Assembly (NCBI GenBank): GCA_015680685.1
Contig: MNCI01026491.1
Coordinates: 14,682-76,681 of the forward strand
Length of the DNA: 62,000 nt
Source of the DNA: Gnetum montanum
Lineage: Eukaryota > Streptophyta > Gnetopsida > Gnetales > Gnetaceae
Direction: 5' to 3'
The translations under genes were made by a program, and so were the position numbers. A model generated the notes under the pieces. It saw only the letters and a program-made list of their open reading frames with translations. It was not told the origin of the DNA and ran no database searches. Positions 48,690 to 61,825 of this stretch are shown one piece after another (position 1 is the stretch's first letter; each line of letters opens with the position of its first letter).

Positions 48690-49352
48690 ATCTTTAGAGA
48701 TTTTGGAGGTACTTTCATGTTGCTACAAAAGCTATGCTCTTGATCGTAGCCTAACAGTTAGGAAAATTTGTGAAAAACTGAAGTCCAGTGCTGCTAGGCT
48801 TATGAGTGTAGCAAAAAGGAACATGGTGTAGCATGGACACTTAGAAAAATATAGCAACTAAATTCTAGTGCTGCTACGCTCATGAATGTAGTGGGATGGG
48901 ACAAGGCATAGCATGGACACTTAGAAAAATTTGGCAAAAACTACAGTCCTTATTCTTACTACACCAACTATGCTTGGGAGCATAGCAGGAGGGATAGCTT
49001 TAGGAGTTAGAAAATCTATCAAATTCCTCTTCCATGCTAAGCTAGCTTGATAGCTTATGGCTTGATACCCATGCAAACTGGCCACTGAAGTTCATGCTAC
49101 ACTGACTACACTCTAGAGCGTAGCAGGGAGAATGAGAGCGTAGTGCAACACCTAGAAAAGTTTTTACAGCTTGTGTCATCATTTTAACACTTAGCCAAAA
49201 TTGTAGAAATTGGTCAATGAAGCTGACTATGCTCTACTATAGTGTAGAGCATGGTCTTAGCACTTAGAAAAATTTGCTAAAAGTACCATCATTTTGACAC
49301 TTAGACAAATTTGTAGTCAAGAAGTAATAGCCCAAATTTTTGTGGTGTTTCA
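48690..49352 (-). repeat. Family B LTR fragment on minus strand
   Basis: Starts TGAAACACCAC on the minus strand at 49352. Only the first, palindrome-rich module is present, including the near-palindrome at 49106-49123. It stops at the same point of the LTR where the copy at 33655 begins. Confidence 0.7.
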
Positions 49353-49399
49353 GCATCATGTAAAGGTAAACTAACAAGCACAAATGAGCAACTACATAA

Positions 49400-50034
49400 T
49401 CCCAAACATAGACATGTACGTGGCATAAATAGTATGTGAGAAGGGGGTGGCACTACAAGCATCTCCTTGATGTTGATCTTACTAGTATCCCACTACTCAT
49501 CCAACCAACTATGGGTCCTACATCACTCATATGCCCTTGGGTAACAGGTAGGGTAACCTCCAAATTAGATCCCACCTGCTCAAGCATAGTTTCCCAGACA
49601 TTCATACTAGATGAGAACACCTCCAAGGTAGTACAGGTCAAGGCTAGAGCATCCACCTCATCATGTAGGCCCTCCTCGTCAACTTTGAACTTGGCATTAA
49701 TCATGAGCCATTAGTAATTTGACATGAGCTAATAGTGAAAAAATTGCAAAACCCATAAATGCACTTACCATTTAACATAGTAGATAGTTCTAGGTGGGTT
49801 TTGGAATAGGGTGTGTACTCGTAGCGTGGTAACAAAGGTGTTGCTCTTATTGTAGCAACCAAACCTTTTCATGCACCATATTTTGGATAGGTGCTGAGCA
49901 CTCCTAGGACCTCTTCTTGAACTATCTACCCCATCATCGTTAGTAGTAGGTTCATCTAAGATGAATCTCAAGATGTCCCAGTTAGCCCTAGAAAGCAATG
50001 TCTCGGTGATGGCGCTAGCAGCCTCAAGTGTCAA
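49400..50034 (-). pseudogene. Minus-strand reading frame upstream of LTR fragment
   Basis: Two nearly adjacent minus-strand open stretches (50034-49765 and 49704-49453) have no recognised domain. They contain NWDILRFILDEP and an acidic, helical segment with TLEVFSSSMNVWETMLEQ. They read toward the LTR fragment at 49352, the layout seen for ORF2 and the 3' LTR in family A. I think they belong to a minus-strand insertion within element X. Confidence 0.4.
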
Positions 50035-50039
50035 GTGTG

Positions 50040-52040
50040 ATTACATGATCACACTAAACTACTATAATAGAAATTCTAGGAACTCATGAACCCCTAGCCA
50101 GAACTACACTGCTTGATGACTCAATTGCATATCTAGTGCAAGCATGTTTGGGGATGGGCTTACTCATGTAGAATATGATGCCCACAAGCTACACTACAAT
50201 TAGGGTAAGCTTCAACAGCACCCTGCAACCACCAAGTAATAAGCAAAGTGTTAGTATACAAACATAGATGAAAATTTTGGCATTAAATTATTAAAGTAAG
50301 TTAGCAAAATTAAAACTATACAATATGCATTAACAAAACATTCTTACTTTTAGCAATGCCCCAAAAGTATAGGATGTCAAAAAATCCATTTGACACACCT
50401 AGTACTCACTAAGGTACAACACATTTTCATAGGCTTAGCATTACATTTTTCATATTTAGCGTTAGACATAGTTTACAAAGTTTTGGAAAATTTTTTCTAA
50501 CTCTGGATTACCTTAGTAGAGAGCATAGTCTACAAATCACAGAATTTTTATAACTTCAAACTACCTCAATGGAGAGCATAGTCTTAAAAGAGAGAAAATT
50601 TTTTCAAACTTTAGGGCCACCTTGACTATGCTCCTAGCAAGTGGAGAGTGTAGTCCTCAAAAAACTAACATTTTCTCAAACATCTGTAGTGTAGGCATTT
50701 TTACAAACACTTGCCAAACTATGCTCTCAATGCATGAAGAGTGTAGTCCTATAGCCATGAAGAGTATAGTCACCCATGGCACCGCACCTAGTAACCCCCT
50801 CTACTTGCCACCATGGTTGGTCACACCCCCATGCCCTCACAGGAAACACAACAAAAAAATGAAACAAACACGTGCACTTTGTCACTGGCCATAGCTGTGG
50901 CCATGGCCCTTGTGGCCTTTCCACGAGGTGTCACCCACGGTTGGCCCTAACCCCATTGAACAGAAAAATGACAAAGAGAAAAAATAGCCACGGTGCATAG
51001 TGACAACCATTCTCCCTACGGTCACGTTGTGACCCCTATAGCCATGGTGTCCATGGTCCCCCCATGCTTATGCTACACCATGGAAAAATGAAAAAAAAAA
51101 AATTGACAAAAAAATGCAAGGAAAATCCTTGCCTTGTCACACCATGAAAAAATGAAAAAAACTCCAAAAGAATAAATGCAAAGTAAACCCAACATGTGGC
51201 CCCTATGGTAATTTTGCATCATGCAACAATAGCCATTTTCATCATAGTTACACTACAAAGCATAACATGCTACCCTACACTGCATGTGCCTTGAAACCCT
51301 ACACCATGCTAAGATCAAGTATGGACAAAGGGAAGGGAGGCGAAAATGATAGAATGTGGTGCCACTAGTGATCACCCCTCCCCAACACCCAGAGCCTTAG
51401 TCCCACGTAGAATCGATGTGTAGTAGGAAAAACATAGAACCCTCCCTGCAATCATGCATGCCTTCCCTACTACTGCCATGGCCAAAATGGTGCATGGCAA
51501 TGGTGGCCACCACCTTGGCATGGCACATGCCAAAATATGCTCCCAAACACTCGCCAACAAAAAAATGAACCAACAAAAAATGAGCAAATAGGAGGGCATA
51601 GTCAAGGTACCTGGTTGACGCTGATGGCCACCTCTCCTCCACGCATGCTTGTAGTAGCTAGCCTAAAGCTTGTTTTCCCTCATCAACATTTTCTAGTCCT
51701 AGGTGCAAGCATCCACTCTAGTGCATTATTGTTCCAACTATGTTCTTTACTAGCAACACACAATAGCAATGGAAAGAGTACACTCTGGATGTCGTGGTTG
51801 AAAGTAGCAAAATGACAACTTACCAATGGTAAAATACACCTATATGCCCTCCTAGGATCATTTAATGATCCACCAACCTGGGACTACACTCCACATTGGA
51901 CGCCTAGTGGAGAGCGTAGTTGGGTGAGAACGTATTTGGATAAGAGTATAGTCACCCATACTTAGCTAGAATTTTTAACTTTTTCCTACCCAGTGAATAC
52001 TTAAGCCAATTCCACTCTCTAAGCATGACCAGCCTTTCCT
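50040..52040. other. Unassigned repeat region with palindromic motifs
   Basis: Repeated GAGAGCATAGTC and its inverse at 50520-50770, then a more GC-rich block with several CCATGG sites (50940-51560), then another inverted pair near 51880-51960. It resembles a family B type LTR in style but does not align with the other copies by eye. No gene is supported. Confidence 0.4.
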
Positions 52041-52259
52041 AAAATTACATGCTTAACATGTCCATAATCTACTAAGACCTAAAACATAGACAGCCTGTCG
52101 AGGCCTAAAACTGGCACAAACATGCTTCCCTTCCTTAATAGCTCACATGCATACTTACGCAAATTTTATTGCATTGTTTTTTCTTCATTTGCACATATTT
52201 GCTTCGTTAAAATAGGTGCCACTTGACCTTTTTCTGGTTCATTTGGCTATGTAGGAGTA
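52041..52259 (+). other. Array end and possible intron 3' border before pol
   Basis: A short piece of the GGCCTAAAACT array is followed by GTTAAAATAGGTGCCACTTG, a pyrimidine-rich run and GCTATGTAG|GA at 52246-52256. A homologous segment occurs at 48200-48251. The position between protease and pol would suit the 3' end of an intron like the one known in Ogre elements. Confidence 0.4.
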
Positions 52260-55060
52260 GATCTTCTCACCTCTAGTCCTCATGGGATCTCATGGCAATA
52301 TTAAGCAATGCATTAACCCACATTGCCTAGGCCTTGAGCCTACAACCTACATTGAATACATAGCATTCATAGAAACACCACTAGACTAGCTCGACCATCC
52401 ATTCAAGACTCTTGATCTAGAGGGAGGGGATGTCATAGAGGATTCCCTTGTTAAGATCCTTGTGGCTACACTTAACGGCGAGGCAAAAATGCTAAAGCTA
52501 AGCTCCTTGCTAAAGCCCCAACATGTCCAAGACATTGCTAAGGTTCTAAATGACAACATCAAGGCTTTTGCATGGTCATATGAGGACATCCCAGGTCTAG
52601 ATCCTCAGCTAGTCTAGCACAATATCATTCTAGACCCTTGTATTAAACCAATTAAACAAAAATGTGTGCAAGGTTCATCTTGAGGTGGCATTGGTAGTCC
52701 ATGATGAGATCACCAAGCTTTACAAAGTTGGTTTCATCTAGGCTATTGACTATGCAGACTAGGTCTCCAACATCATAGTTGTGCCTAAGAAAAATGGAAG
52801 TATATGCATTTGCATAGACTTCTGGGACCTAAATAAGGTGACCATCAAAGATGAATTCCTGTTTTCCAGTATTGATCAGTTAATTGATACCACATCTAGG
52901 CACACCTTGTTTTCCTTCATGGATGGGTTCTTAAGTTACAACTAGATTAGGATCAACCCTGAGCACTAACTCAATAGAACCTTCATGACCCCCTGGGGTA
53001 TGTTTTTCTATACCATGATGCCTTTTGAACTTAAGAATGCAAGAGTAATGTATTAATATGTAATGGCATATATCTTTAGTGATTACATGCTAAGCTTGCA
53101 CAATGACTACGTTGATGACATCACAGTTAAGTCCAAAATGACCCACAATCATGCAAATGATCTAGACTTAGTGCTTAAACATTACCTAAAATATTATCTT
53201 AGGTTAAACCAAGCGAAGTGTGTTTTTAGCATTAGAACGTTCGGATGCTCCATTTTGTAGTATTCGAAGCAGGTATATGTGTAGACCCCAACAAGGTTAA
53301 GTTCATAACCAACTTAGCACCCCTAGCCAATGGTAAGGAGCTATGAGGGTTGCAAGGTAGGTTACAATTCATACATAGGTTTATCTCCTGGTTAACCGAT
53401 AAGTTACAACCAATGAAACATTTGCTCAAGAAAGGAGTCCACTTTGAGTGGACAGCTCAATGCCAACAAGCATTTGACAACCTTAAGCAAGAGCTGGCAC
53501 AACTTCCTTTAGTTCATCCTCTGTAAGAAGATAAACCTTTTTACATCTACCTTGCTACTTCTAACACATTCATCGCTTCTTTGCTTTGCCAAAAGTAAGA
53601 TGATGGCATAGAGGTCCCAATTTACTACTTGAGTCATCCATTAATACCCCATGAAGCAAAATAAAATGATGTGGAAAAGCATTGCCTCACCTTGGCCTTT
53701 TCACTAAAGAAGTAGAGCCATTACCTTTTCCACAGTCAAGTTAATATCATTTGCAAAAACAACATACTCTGATTAATCACAATGAACATCTATGAAAGTA
53801 GTTGCATTACATAATGGAAAGTAATAACAACAAAGTTTGACCTACACTACATTGCGCAAGCCTTAATAAAAGGACAAGCTATAGCCACACAACTCATGAC
53901 TTTACTCGTAAATGATCAAGCAATGATAGATTTGGAATTCCTAGATGACCATGTCAGTAGCATTAGCCAAGTGCCTGACAACTATGAGGCACTTTTGCAT
54001 TTTGATGTAGCTTCAACCTCCCAAGGGGGTAGCACCATTGCCATTATCATGTTTTCCTTCAAGGAGATTTGATTCTTCACACATCATTTTGCATTCTTTT
54101 ACACTAACAATGTGGTGGAGTATGAAGGTATCCTCTTAGGTATCCCTGTAGCACACAACCTAGGGATCCAACACATAGTGATTTAAGGCGACTCATAATT
54201 AGTGATCAACCAAGTCATAGAGGTTTATGCCTGTAAGGCCCAACATTTATAGTCTTACTATGACCTGGCAAAGCACTTGCTTCAAGACTTTACAACTATT
54301 GATGTCCAACATATTCCCCAAAATGAAAATGTCATAGCCAATGCACTAGCAACATTAGCCCTAAGCATCACACATGACATGTTCCATCCATTGCCCACCT
54401 TAATGGCAGATTGCACTATGCCTATCACACAAACCATTAACATTACATCCATAGCCATAGTAAGTACAACCCATGTAGGAGAATGATACTACAACATCAA
54501 GGCATACCTTCTATAGGGTAAGCCTTCGCAACATTTAACTACCACCCAAAAAGACATAGTATGCAAACATTTGTGGTAGTATGTCATCGTGGGTGATAAC
54601 ACATTATGTTGTAAATCCTATGATGGCATACTGCTAACTTGCATAAGCAACAGTGAAGTGCAAATGATCATTGAACAAGTCCACGAAGGACTATGCGAAG
54701 GTCACATAGCACTTAGGGAAATGACAATGAAAATTAGATGGTTAAGCTATTATTGGCCTTACATGGAGCATGACTGCATCTCGAAGGTCAAAACATACGA
54801 TATTTGTCAATGACATGGCAACTTAATGCATGTGCCACCAACTAAATTACATACAATGCCAATCACATGGTCGTTCCAATGTTGGAGCTTAGACATCATC
54901 AGACGTATAACGCCTAAGTCCTGTGCAAGGTATACTTCATAATAATCACAAATAAGTATTTTACCAAGTGGGTTGAGGCTATGCCCATTAGGAAGACAAC
55001 ATTGCAACAAGTTTGCAAATTCGTGCTTGATAACATAGTGACATGTTTTGGCTTATCCAT
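52260..55060 (+). pseudogene. Family B pol: RT, RNase H, second RNase H, integrase start
   Basis: The pol polyprotein of element X. A linker with FAWSYEDIPGLDP (about 52570-52610) precedes the reverse transcriptase: VPKKNGSICICIDFWDLNK, then FSFMDGFLSYN, then catalytic YVDD at 53107-53118. A first RNase H follows (53430-53830). A second RNase H (about 53990-54360) has FDVAS, NNVVEYEGILLG, GDS.LVINQV and a final N where Asp is expected, matching the extra archaeal-type RNase H known in the Tat lineage. Integrase zinc-binding sequence (VHEGLCEGH, about 54680-54810) and the beginning of the core come last. The core is cut at 55060 by the next LTR. A frameshift near 52665 and many stops make it non-functional. 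Confidence 0.85.
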
Positions 55061-57320
55061 TGAAACCCACCAGATTTGGGCTTTTGGGCCTCAATTGCAA
55101 ATTTGGCTCAGTATCAAAACTTGGAAAATTTTTTCAAAGTGTTGAGACTACGCTCCCATTGCTGGGACTACACTCTAGAGCATAGTCAATGTAGTTGACA
55201 TGGATAGTGTAGATTTGTAAAGGATTCTAAGTGTCAATAGTAGCTACAAATTTTTCTAAGTGTGCTAACTGCGCTGACCCTATCAGGACTATGCTATAGA
55301 GCGTAGTCAACCCTAGAATAACTAGTTTTGCAAATTTTCCTAAGTGCCAAGCCAGAGGCTGCTGAGCATGATTGGGATGGACGAAACAGTTTGGTAGATT
55401 TTCTAACTTTCAAGCCTACACTCCCTACTACATTCTAGAGCATAGTTAGCATAGTATACATGGGCACATCATTTTTTCCAATTTTTTCCAAGTGTCAGGG
55501 CTATGCTCTTAGCTTCAAGACTCTGCTCTAGGGAATAGCTAGCATAACCTACACAAATCATCATTTTCTGGCAAGACTTGCCTAACTCCTGGGGCTATGC
55601 CCTAGAGCATAGTCAGTGTAGTCTACTAGAACTACCTCTAGAAGCCTCCAAAAATTAGCACCGACTTGCATCTTAGCTCCAACATTCCTTCAATGAGCAG
55701 GATTAGCAAGTTTTGTTTCTTTTGCATCCTCCATTTACCCCAAAATTGTACCTATGCTTGACACCACCCGAGAGAGTGGGCAACATAGTCCCAAAGTGTA
55801 GTCTCCAAAACTGCATTATTGTCAGGTATGTCAGGGTATGTTCAGCACCCACACATGCAGTCTCGATAGCATAGTCATAGTTTGGAAATCTCATAGGGTC
55901 CACTGGAGCACACTGGTAGAACACCATTTTTCTTCAATGGGAGTGTAGTTGGGGTGAATGTAGTCCTAGCTACCCCTCTACCACATGGCACCTGATCCAT
56001 GATTCACACTAACCCTAACTTTATAAATACCCCTACACTTCACATTTTAGGGGTTAGCATTTTTATTTATTAGTTGACATTTTGGCATTGGCACTCTTGT
56101 ACCCGAGCACCCTTAGCATCTTGAAAAACTTTGGGACACCACTAGACGCCGTTGTACACTACCCAGTACGCTGCACACCACCGTAGCACGTAGGAAACTA
56201 CGGCAACCAACCTAACAAGCTTAGACTCCATGGCAGACGTCAGTTCTTCATATTTGAATACCCTGAGACTATGACTAAACTCCTACTATGGCTATTATAC
56301 ACCACACACCTCCTAAACTATCCTTTGCAATTGACTATGCTCCCCCATTTGGGGCAGTACCTTTCTCTCTTACTCACATTCTATGTAGTTTTAGAATTTT
56401 TTTTCTTAGATTTTAGCATTCTACTCACACTTTGCACTATTCAAGCATATATTCAAGCATTTGTATCCTCATTCTTACATCCAAAATCTCTGTTACACCC
56501 ATACCCATGGATATTGTAGACATTGCAAAACACGGCATCCCCTTTGACTCTCGTTTTTTCGTAACATCCTTAAGTCCCAGTTCGATCAACAAGACCATTT
56601 TGGGCACCTTGCCTCTATTCCTAATAAGCCCTCACATGGAACTGATGTCAAGACTATATGACTGTGGACCTCTCGGTGTCCCATTCTAGCATCTAATGTT
56701 TCTGGTTGCTACAACATCGACTACGCTCAACACTGTTCACATGGTTAACACAGTTGACATTGCCCAACACTTAGCATTATTTGCATTAACACCATTTGCA
56801 CTTTTTAAGCCCATGTTTGATCGACAAGATCATTCAAGGCACCATGTCTCCATCTCCAGTAAGACCCTAGCACAGACACAGGGTTAGGTTATGCACCAGT
56901 TGATCCCTCAGTATTTCAGATGCTAAAATTTTTTATTGTTATAGTTTTGATGCTAGAAGGAGGGCCTTGGCCATTTTCTTTTTTGGCCATCCCTTGGTTG
57001 TTGCCTTACATGCTCTCTACACCATTGGTGTAGACTAGACCCTATTTAGTGGGGTTCCTCTAGAACCCCACAAAATAACACCAAAGTGCATAACTTGCAC
57101 TCAACCAAAGTCTACGTTCTCAACAGAGCATAGCTAGCTCTAGCATAGTGAGCGTTGCAAGATCTGAGCATAGTCCTAGAGTTAGAATTTTTTTCACCAA
57201 TTTATAGTTAGTTATTTTTCTGCATTTTTATACTTAGTCATTTTTTAGCAATTTTATACCTAGTTATTTTTCTTTGTTTCTACACTTAGCCGTTTTTCAG
57301 CTTTTGTAAATTGCAAACTC
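55061..57320 (+). repeat. Family B LTR (B3), most complete copy
   Basis: Starts TGAAACCCACC inside the integrase core of element X. It has all three modules: the palindrome-rich module (for example near-palindromes at 55166-55187 and 55287-55308), the promoter module with TTATAAATAC at 56021-56030, and the tail with repeated ACTTAGYCATTTTT. At about 2.2 kb it is the reference for family B. The right border before gag is approximate. Confidence 0.7.
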
Positions 57321-57499
57321 TTGGCATTCTCCCTTTCACCATAGACTTTGAATAGCCTTTAACCTCCACTGTAAGCATAGTTGTTATTTGTCCCATTCAG
57401 TGGGAAATACTGATTGACCTTCTTGGAGTTGAAGGCCCTATCCTGGTACAAAGGCAATCGCTTAGGTAACATAACCTACCTCTTAAGGTCATGGTGATC

Positions 57500-59830
57500 A
57501 ACGATGAGCAATATAACTTTGTTTGCACAAAAATCCAAGTGGTTTTCCCTTAGACCACCAAGAAATGGAGGCTAAATGTAGTTATGAGATCATGTATCAT
57601 AATGAGAGGGAATGGCTCCCTTTCAATTTTGACTTGGTCCTACTCACAGAAGATTACTAATGGATGTTGGACAATCTTGTCTGCAACATGAGCTATGAGG
57701 AAGGGATGGACTACAAGGAGCCCTTCCAAGAGGAGATAGATGAGTTCAAGGCTCAATCTAAGCATGATAACCTATTGCATGCATCATTCTAGTAGACAGC
57801 CTTTGCTTTTGTTCCTTCGATGTCTTGCAGCTTGGTGTTGCCACCCAAGTCAATGCCTATGGTGGCAACCCACCAGATGTTGTAGATGCATCAAGGTGCT
57901 ACCTTGCCCTTTAGCCTATCCTTTAGCATGTCCTTCACAATCCTTGTGCAACCTTCAAAACTTGTTTAGCCTGTTCAGCTCATTTATCTTGTTCAAGTCA
58001 TCCAACCTTCCATAGCAGTAACTATTGCACCTACGCAACCTTACGCGCACACCATGCACGTTCCTCCCTCATCATATGTGACTTAGGCTTCATTCGTCCC
58101 ACCTGCTATGTTAACACCCTTTATGACAACCCAACCCACGAACCCATGGTGGGACCCAAGTGCTATGTCCATGGTGCAGCCCATGCAATAGGCATCGCAT
58201 GTGGTCACACAACCCAAAGTTAGGTTGTGGACCACCTAATCATCACAGTAGACAACACAACCGACATAGCCCACCACTGTAACCACACCTAGCTTGCATT
58301 AAGAATTCCAGTTGATCCAAAGCCTTACCAAAGAGGTCAAGTGGCTTAAGGTTTCCTCCTCAGAAACCATCCATGTGATGAACTTCTACCAAGATGATCC
58401 AATTAGTCCTATGGTTTTACCACTAGCATTACCCATAGGGGTCCCACTCCCATAGATCACCAAATACAATGGTGAAGGGGATCCTAAGATCCATCTAGTG
58501 ACCTTTCAATTAGAATGCCTCCTACTATATGCATGGTTGAACATCATAATCCACATGTTTACCATTTCTTTGACTAGGAAGGCACTAGACTGGTACCATG
58601 TGCTTCTAAGGGCCTTCATCACTTCTATGGAGGGATTGCTTACCAAATTTTTCACTTGCTTCAAGTACAACTTGAAGCCTAAGGTGACCTTGGACTAACT
58701 AATGCAAGTTAAGCAGGGCTACTTAGAGCCCATCCAAAAATTCTTCTAGTGATGGAGCATGCCACTCAATGAGATCTGCAAGCCTATTATGGACACACAC
58801 TTGTTGGCCATCTTCAAAGGCATAGTAAATGACATTCTCAAGTTGAAACTATACACATTGTCTCGTAGTCCTTACGCTAAGAATTTGCTAAAACTAAGAG
58901 CATTCAAGATGTGGTGGAAGCCAAAAAGGTTCTAGCCTATGTGGCCTAGAAAAACCTGCATGCAAAGAAGGAGAAAGACAAGGACAAAGTCAAGCAGGCA
59001 ACCACAACCATTACAATGGTGACTAACAAGGCTAAGCTGGAGAACATCAAACCAAAAACCAAGCCACCTAAGGCTCTAACCAACAACAACAAGGTAGCTG
59101 ACCTTAGCATAGCAGCAAACAACCAGTTCAGATTGTCAGCAACCATGGCACCAACTACCACAAGCCTAACTTCAAGCGCAAGGATTGCTCGAAGTATACA
59201 CCATTGCCCATCAAATGCTCAGAGTTGTTGGACCAACTACTTCATGTTAGATGCATCCACTACAAGAAAATGTTTGAGGATGCTTGTTAGTGGCATGATC
59301 GATATTGCAAGCTCCTCAAAAATCCTTCAACTACACTGCCTAATTAGCCTCCAGTCCCTAACCATTTTAGATTAGGCCAATTTTTCTCATATCACCAACT
59401 ACAAGGTCATGACATAGACTTTTTCATGGCTTTATAGGATGACATCCAATACATGATTAATAAGGGTGAGTTGGTCCTTAACACTACCAACCCAATGCAC
59501 CCCTAGAACTAGTCAATGGGGGTTTACATGGACCCTCTCAACACAACTAGTGTGGGGTATATCATCAATGCCATTGACATTGATGATGATGAAAAATTGG
59601 CATGGGGGCCATTTTTGGTTCATATTCCCTCTTGTAACACAAGGGCCTCCTCGACATCAACTAGTTTAAGGATCTCTTTTATCATCAGAGAACCACCTTG
59701 GGTGCCCATAGAATCCTTTGTGGTCAAGGCCCTGTAGCATGCTGTAGCTACAATAGCCCAAACACCCTTCGTCATGAGGGTGTTGCAATGTGTGGACTCC
59801 CTACCTATTGGAAGTCTAGTGGTGGGTAAT
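57500..59830 (+). pseudogene. Family B gag (B3)
   Basis: Third gag copy. It has a Pro/Thr/Gln-rich N-terminal part (57800-58290), the core with FYQDDPISPMV and ITKYNGEGDPKIHL (about 58385-58500), then KALDWYHVLLRAF and LKPKVTLD. It then loses frame repeatedly through a Lys-rich linker. It is more decayed than the copies at 23950 and 44400. Confidence 0.72.
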
Positions 59831-60239
59831 GCATTGACCCTTGCTCACCCAAAACCCCATCCTACAAGTGACACCAACAAAAAAATGAGATGGCAAACCA
59901 GGAGACCCAGCAAGTGCCTCACTAATTGAATGCTTTGGTAGCACTAGGAGTAAAGGGCATTAGGCCCACCAAAGCCTATCCCCTTATCCTCCACACCAAT
60001 GGCTCAACCAACCAAAGAGCCTATAGCAACTATTAACCAACACTAAGGCTCCAACAACTAGCAACCAACAATGGAGCACTGAGGCTCCAAAGTAAACAAA
60101 ATAACTAAGGCCCAAGTTCCCTATATGACAAATTCATCTCTTCGGCCGAATGGAGGAGATGAAGGCCACCAACAACAAAGTGGCAGATAATGGCAAAGAC
60201 CTCCTTGATTCATTGGCATAGTTCAAGTATGATTTGAAA

Positions 60240-61118
60240 CAAAAAATACAATGTTAAGCCTGTATGACCTGGTAATTACCTCCTCTACCCATTGTGAAGC
60301 ATTAGTGTGCATGTTGACCTCCATTACTATTGCAGAGAACATCCCAATGGACGAAAAATTCATTCACATCGTGATGTTGCCTCCCCCTTTATAGGAATCA
60401 GGTTCAACACCCCTGGTATTTTACAATGAAGTAATCAAGGTAGACCCTAAGAAGGTTCAAGTCATTATTGTGCTAATGTTTATCATTATCCGCATGGGAG
60501 AATTCAAAATCCACAGGGTGCATGTTGACAACAGGGTAGAAACCAATGTCATCCCATACATGATCATTAACAAACTTGGTCTTGCTGGCCATATCCAACT
60601 AATGAAGACAACTTGCCTAAAGTCCTTCAATGGGTTACATGTTGTATGAGGAGCTATCACAATAGCCTTTATGGTAGGGGAGTAATTCCCTACCACAGTC
60701 AAATTCATAGTGGTTAAGGAGATGTCGAGTTTCAACCTGATCTTGCGTAGGTCCTAGTTAGCCTAGTTGTGGGTCATCTCCTTCCCAATCCATTAGGAGA
60801 TCCACCTTCTGTATGAAGGTGGAGAGGCTATCATACATGATGATAATGCAACCCCTCTGATCGTTAGCAACATCGATGCTAAACAAGCATCAGAGGTGGA
60901 ATTCCCCAATGGCATGCCTTCCACTAAAGATGAATGTAGAAAATGTGAAGGAGACAAACTTGAAAAGACAATGGAAGCCCCTAACCTTTGAAAGGCACTT
61001 GTTGATAGAATTTCCCTTTGACATAACAAATGAAGGATAGGGCGAGTATCGAATCATACCCTCTAGGCCCTACATGCCACCTAACCCACATCAGATTAGG
61101 AAGCAAATTTGCAACTAA
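60240..61118 (+). pseudogene. Family B retropepsin-like protease (B3)
   Basis: The protease relic follows the gag linker. VHVDNRVETNVIPY (about 60518-60560) corresponds to VDDGATTNVIPY of B1, so the catalytic D-D-G-A has become D-N-R-V. KTTCLKSFNGLHVV and GEAIIHDDNAT-like tail sequence follow. The polyprotein ends near 61118 with NPHQIRKQICN. Confidence 0.7.
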
Positions 61119-61383
61119 GGCATTCCCTTAGTACAATAGGTGCTAGGTCCCTACCTACCCCACTTTTTCATGCTTTTCTTATTTGCATTTTAATTGCATT
61201 TTACGTTAGCTTCGTTATTAGCATTTTTTGCATTGTTTATTTCACATGTGTTTATTTCTTCTTCTTGTGTATGTTCGCTAGGTTTACATTTTTGCTTAAT
61301 TACTTTTTGGTAGTTAATTTACACATGAAAAAAGGATAGCAAAAACACATAAAAACCATAAAGTTTAAAGACTACAAAACTTC

Positions 61384-61825
61384 ATGGCCCATTAAGGCCT
61401 AAAATTAGCAATCATTCCTTCCTTTATCACATGGCTCAAAATTGCCCAAAACTACCAAGTATGGCCCTCCATGGCCTTAAATTGGCATCCTAAGATCGAA
61501 AAAGGCCTTAAACTATTGCATGGCCCTCCATGGCCTTAAACTAACATCCTAAGATTGGAAAAGACCTTAAACTATTGCATGGCCCACCATGGCCTAAAAC
61601 TGGTGATTAAATCTCCTTTTATTACATGGTCCAAAATGACATAAAACTACTAGCATGGCCCGCCATGGCCTTAAACTAGCATCATATGGCCAAAAAATGC
61701 CTTAAACTATTGCATGGCCTACCATGGCCTAAATTGGTAATACTTTTCCTTTCAACACATGGCCCGGAATGGCATTAAACTATCACTGGGGCTTGAAATG
61801 GCCTAAAACTAGTAATCGCTATAGC
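61384..61825. repeat. GGCCTTAAACT minisatellite (B3)
   Basis: The same array as at 27665 and 47930, with repeated ATGGCCTTAAACTA and its inverse. It lies about 270 bp after the end of the protease frame, as in B1. Confidence 0.85.
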
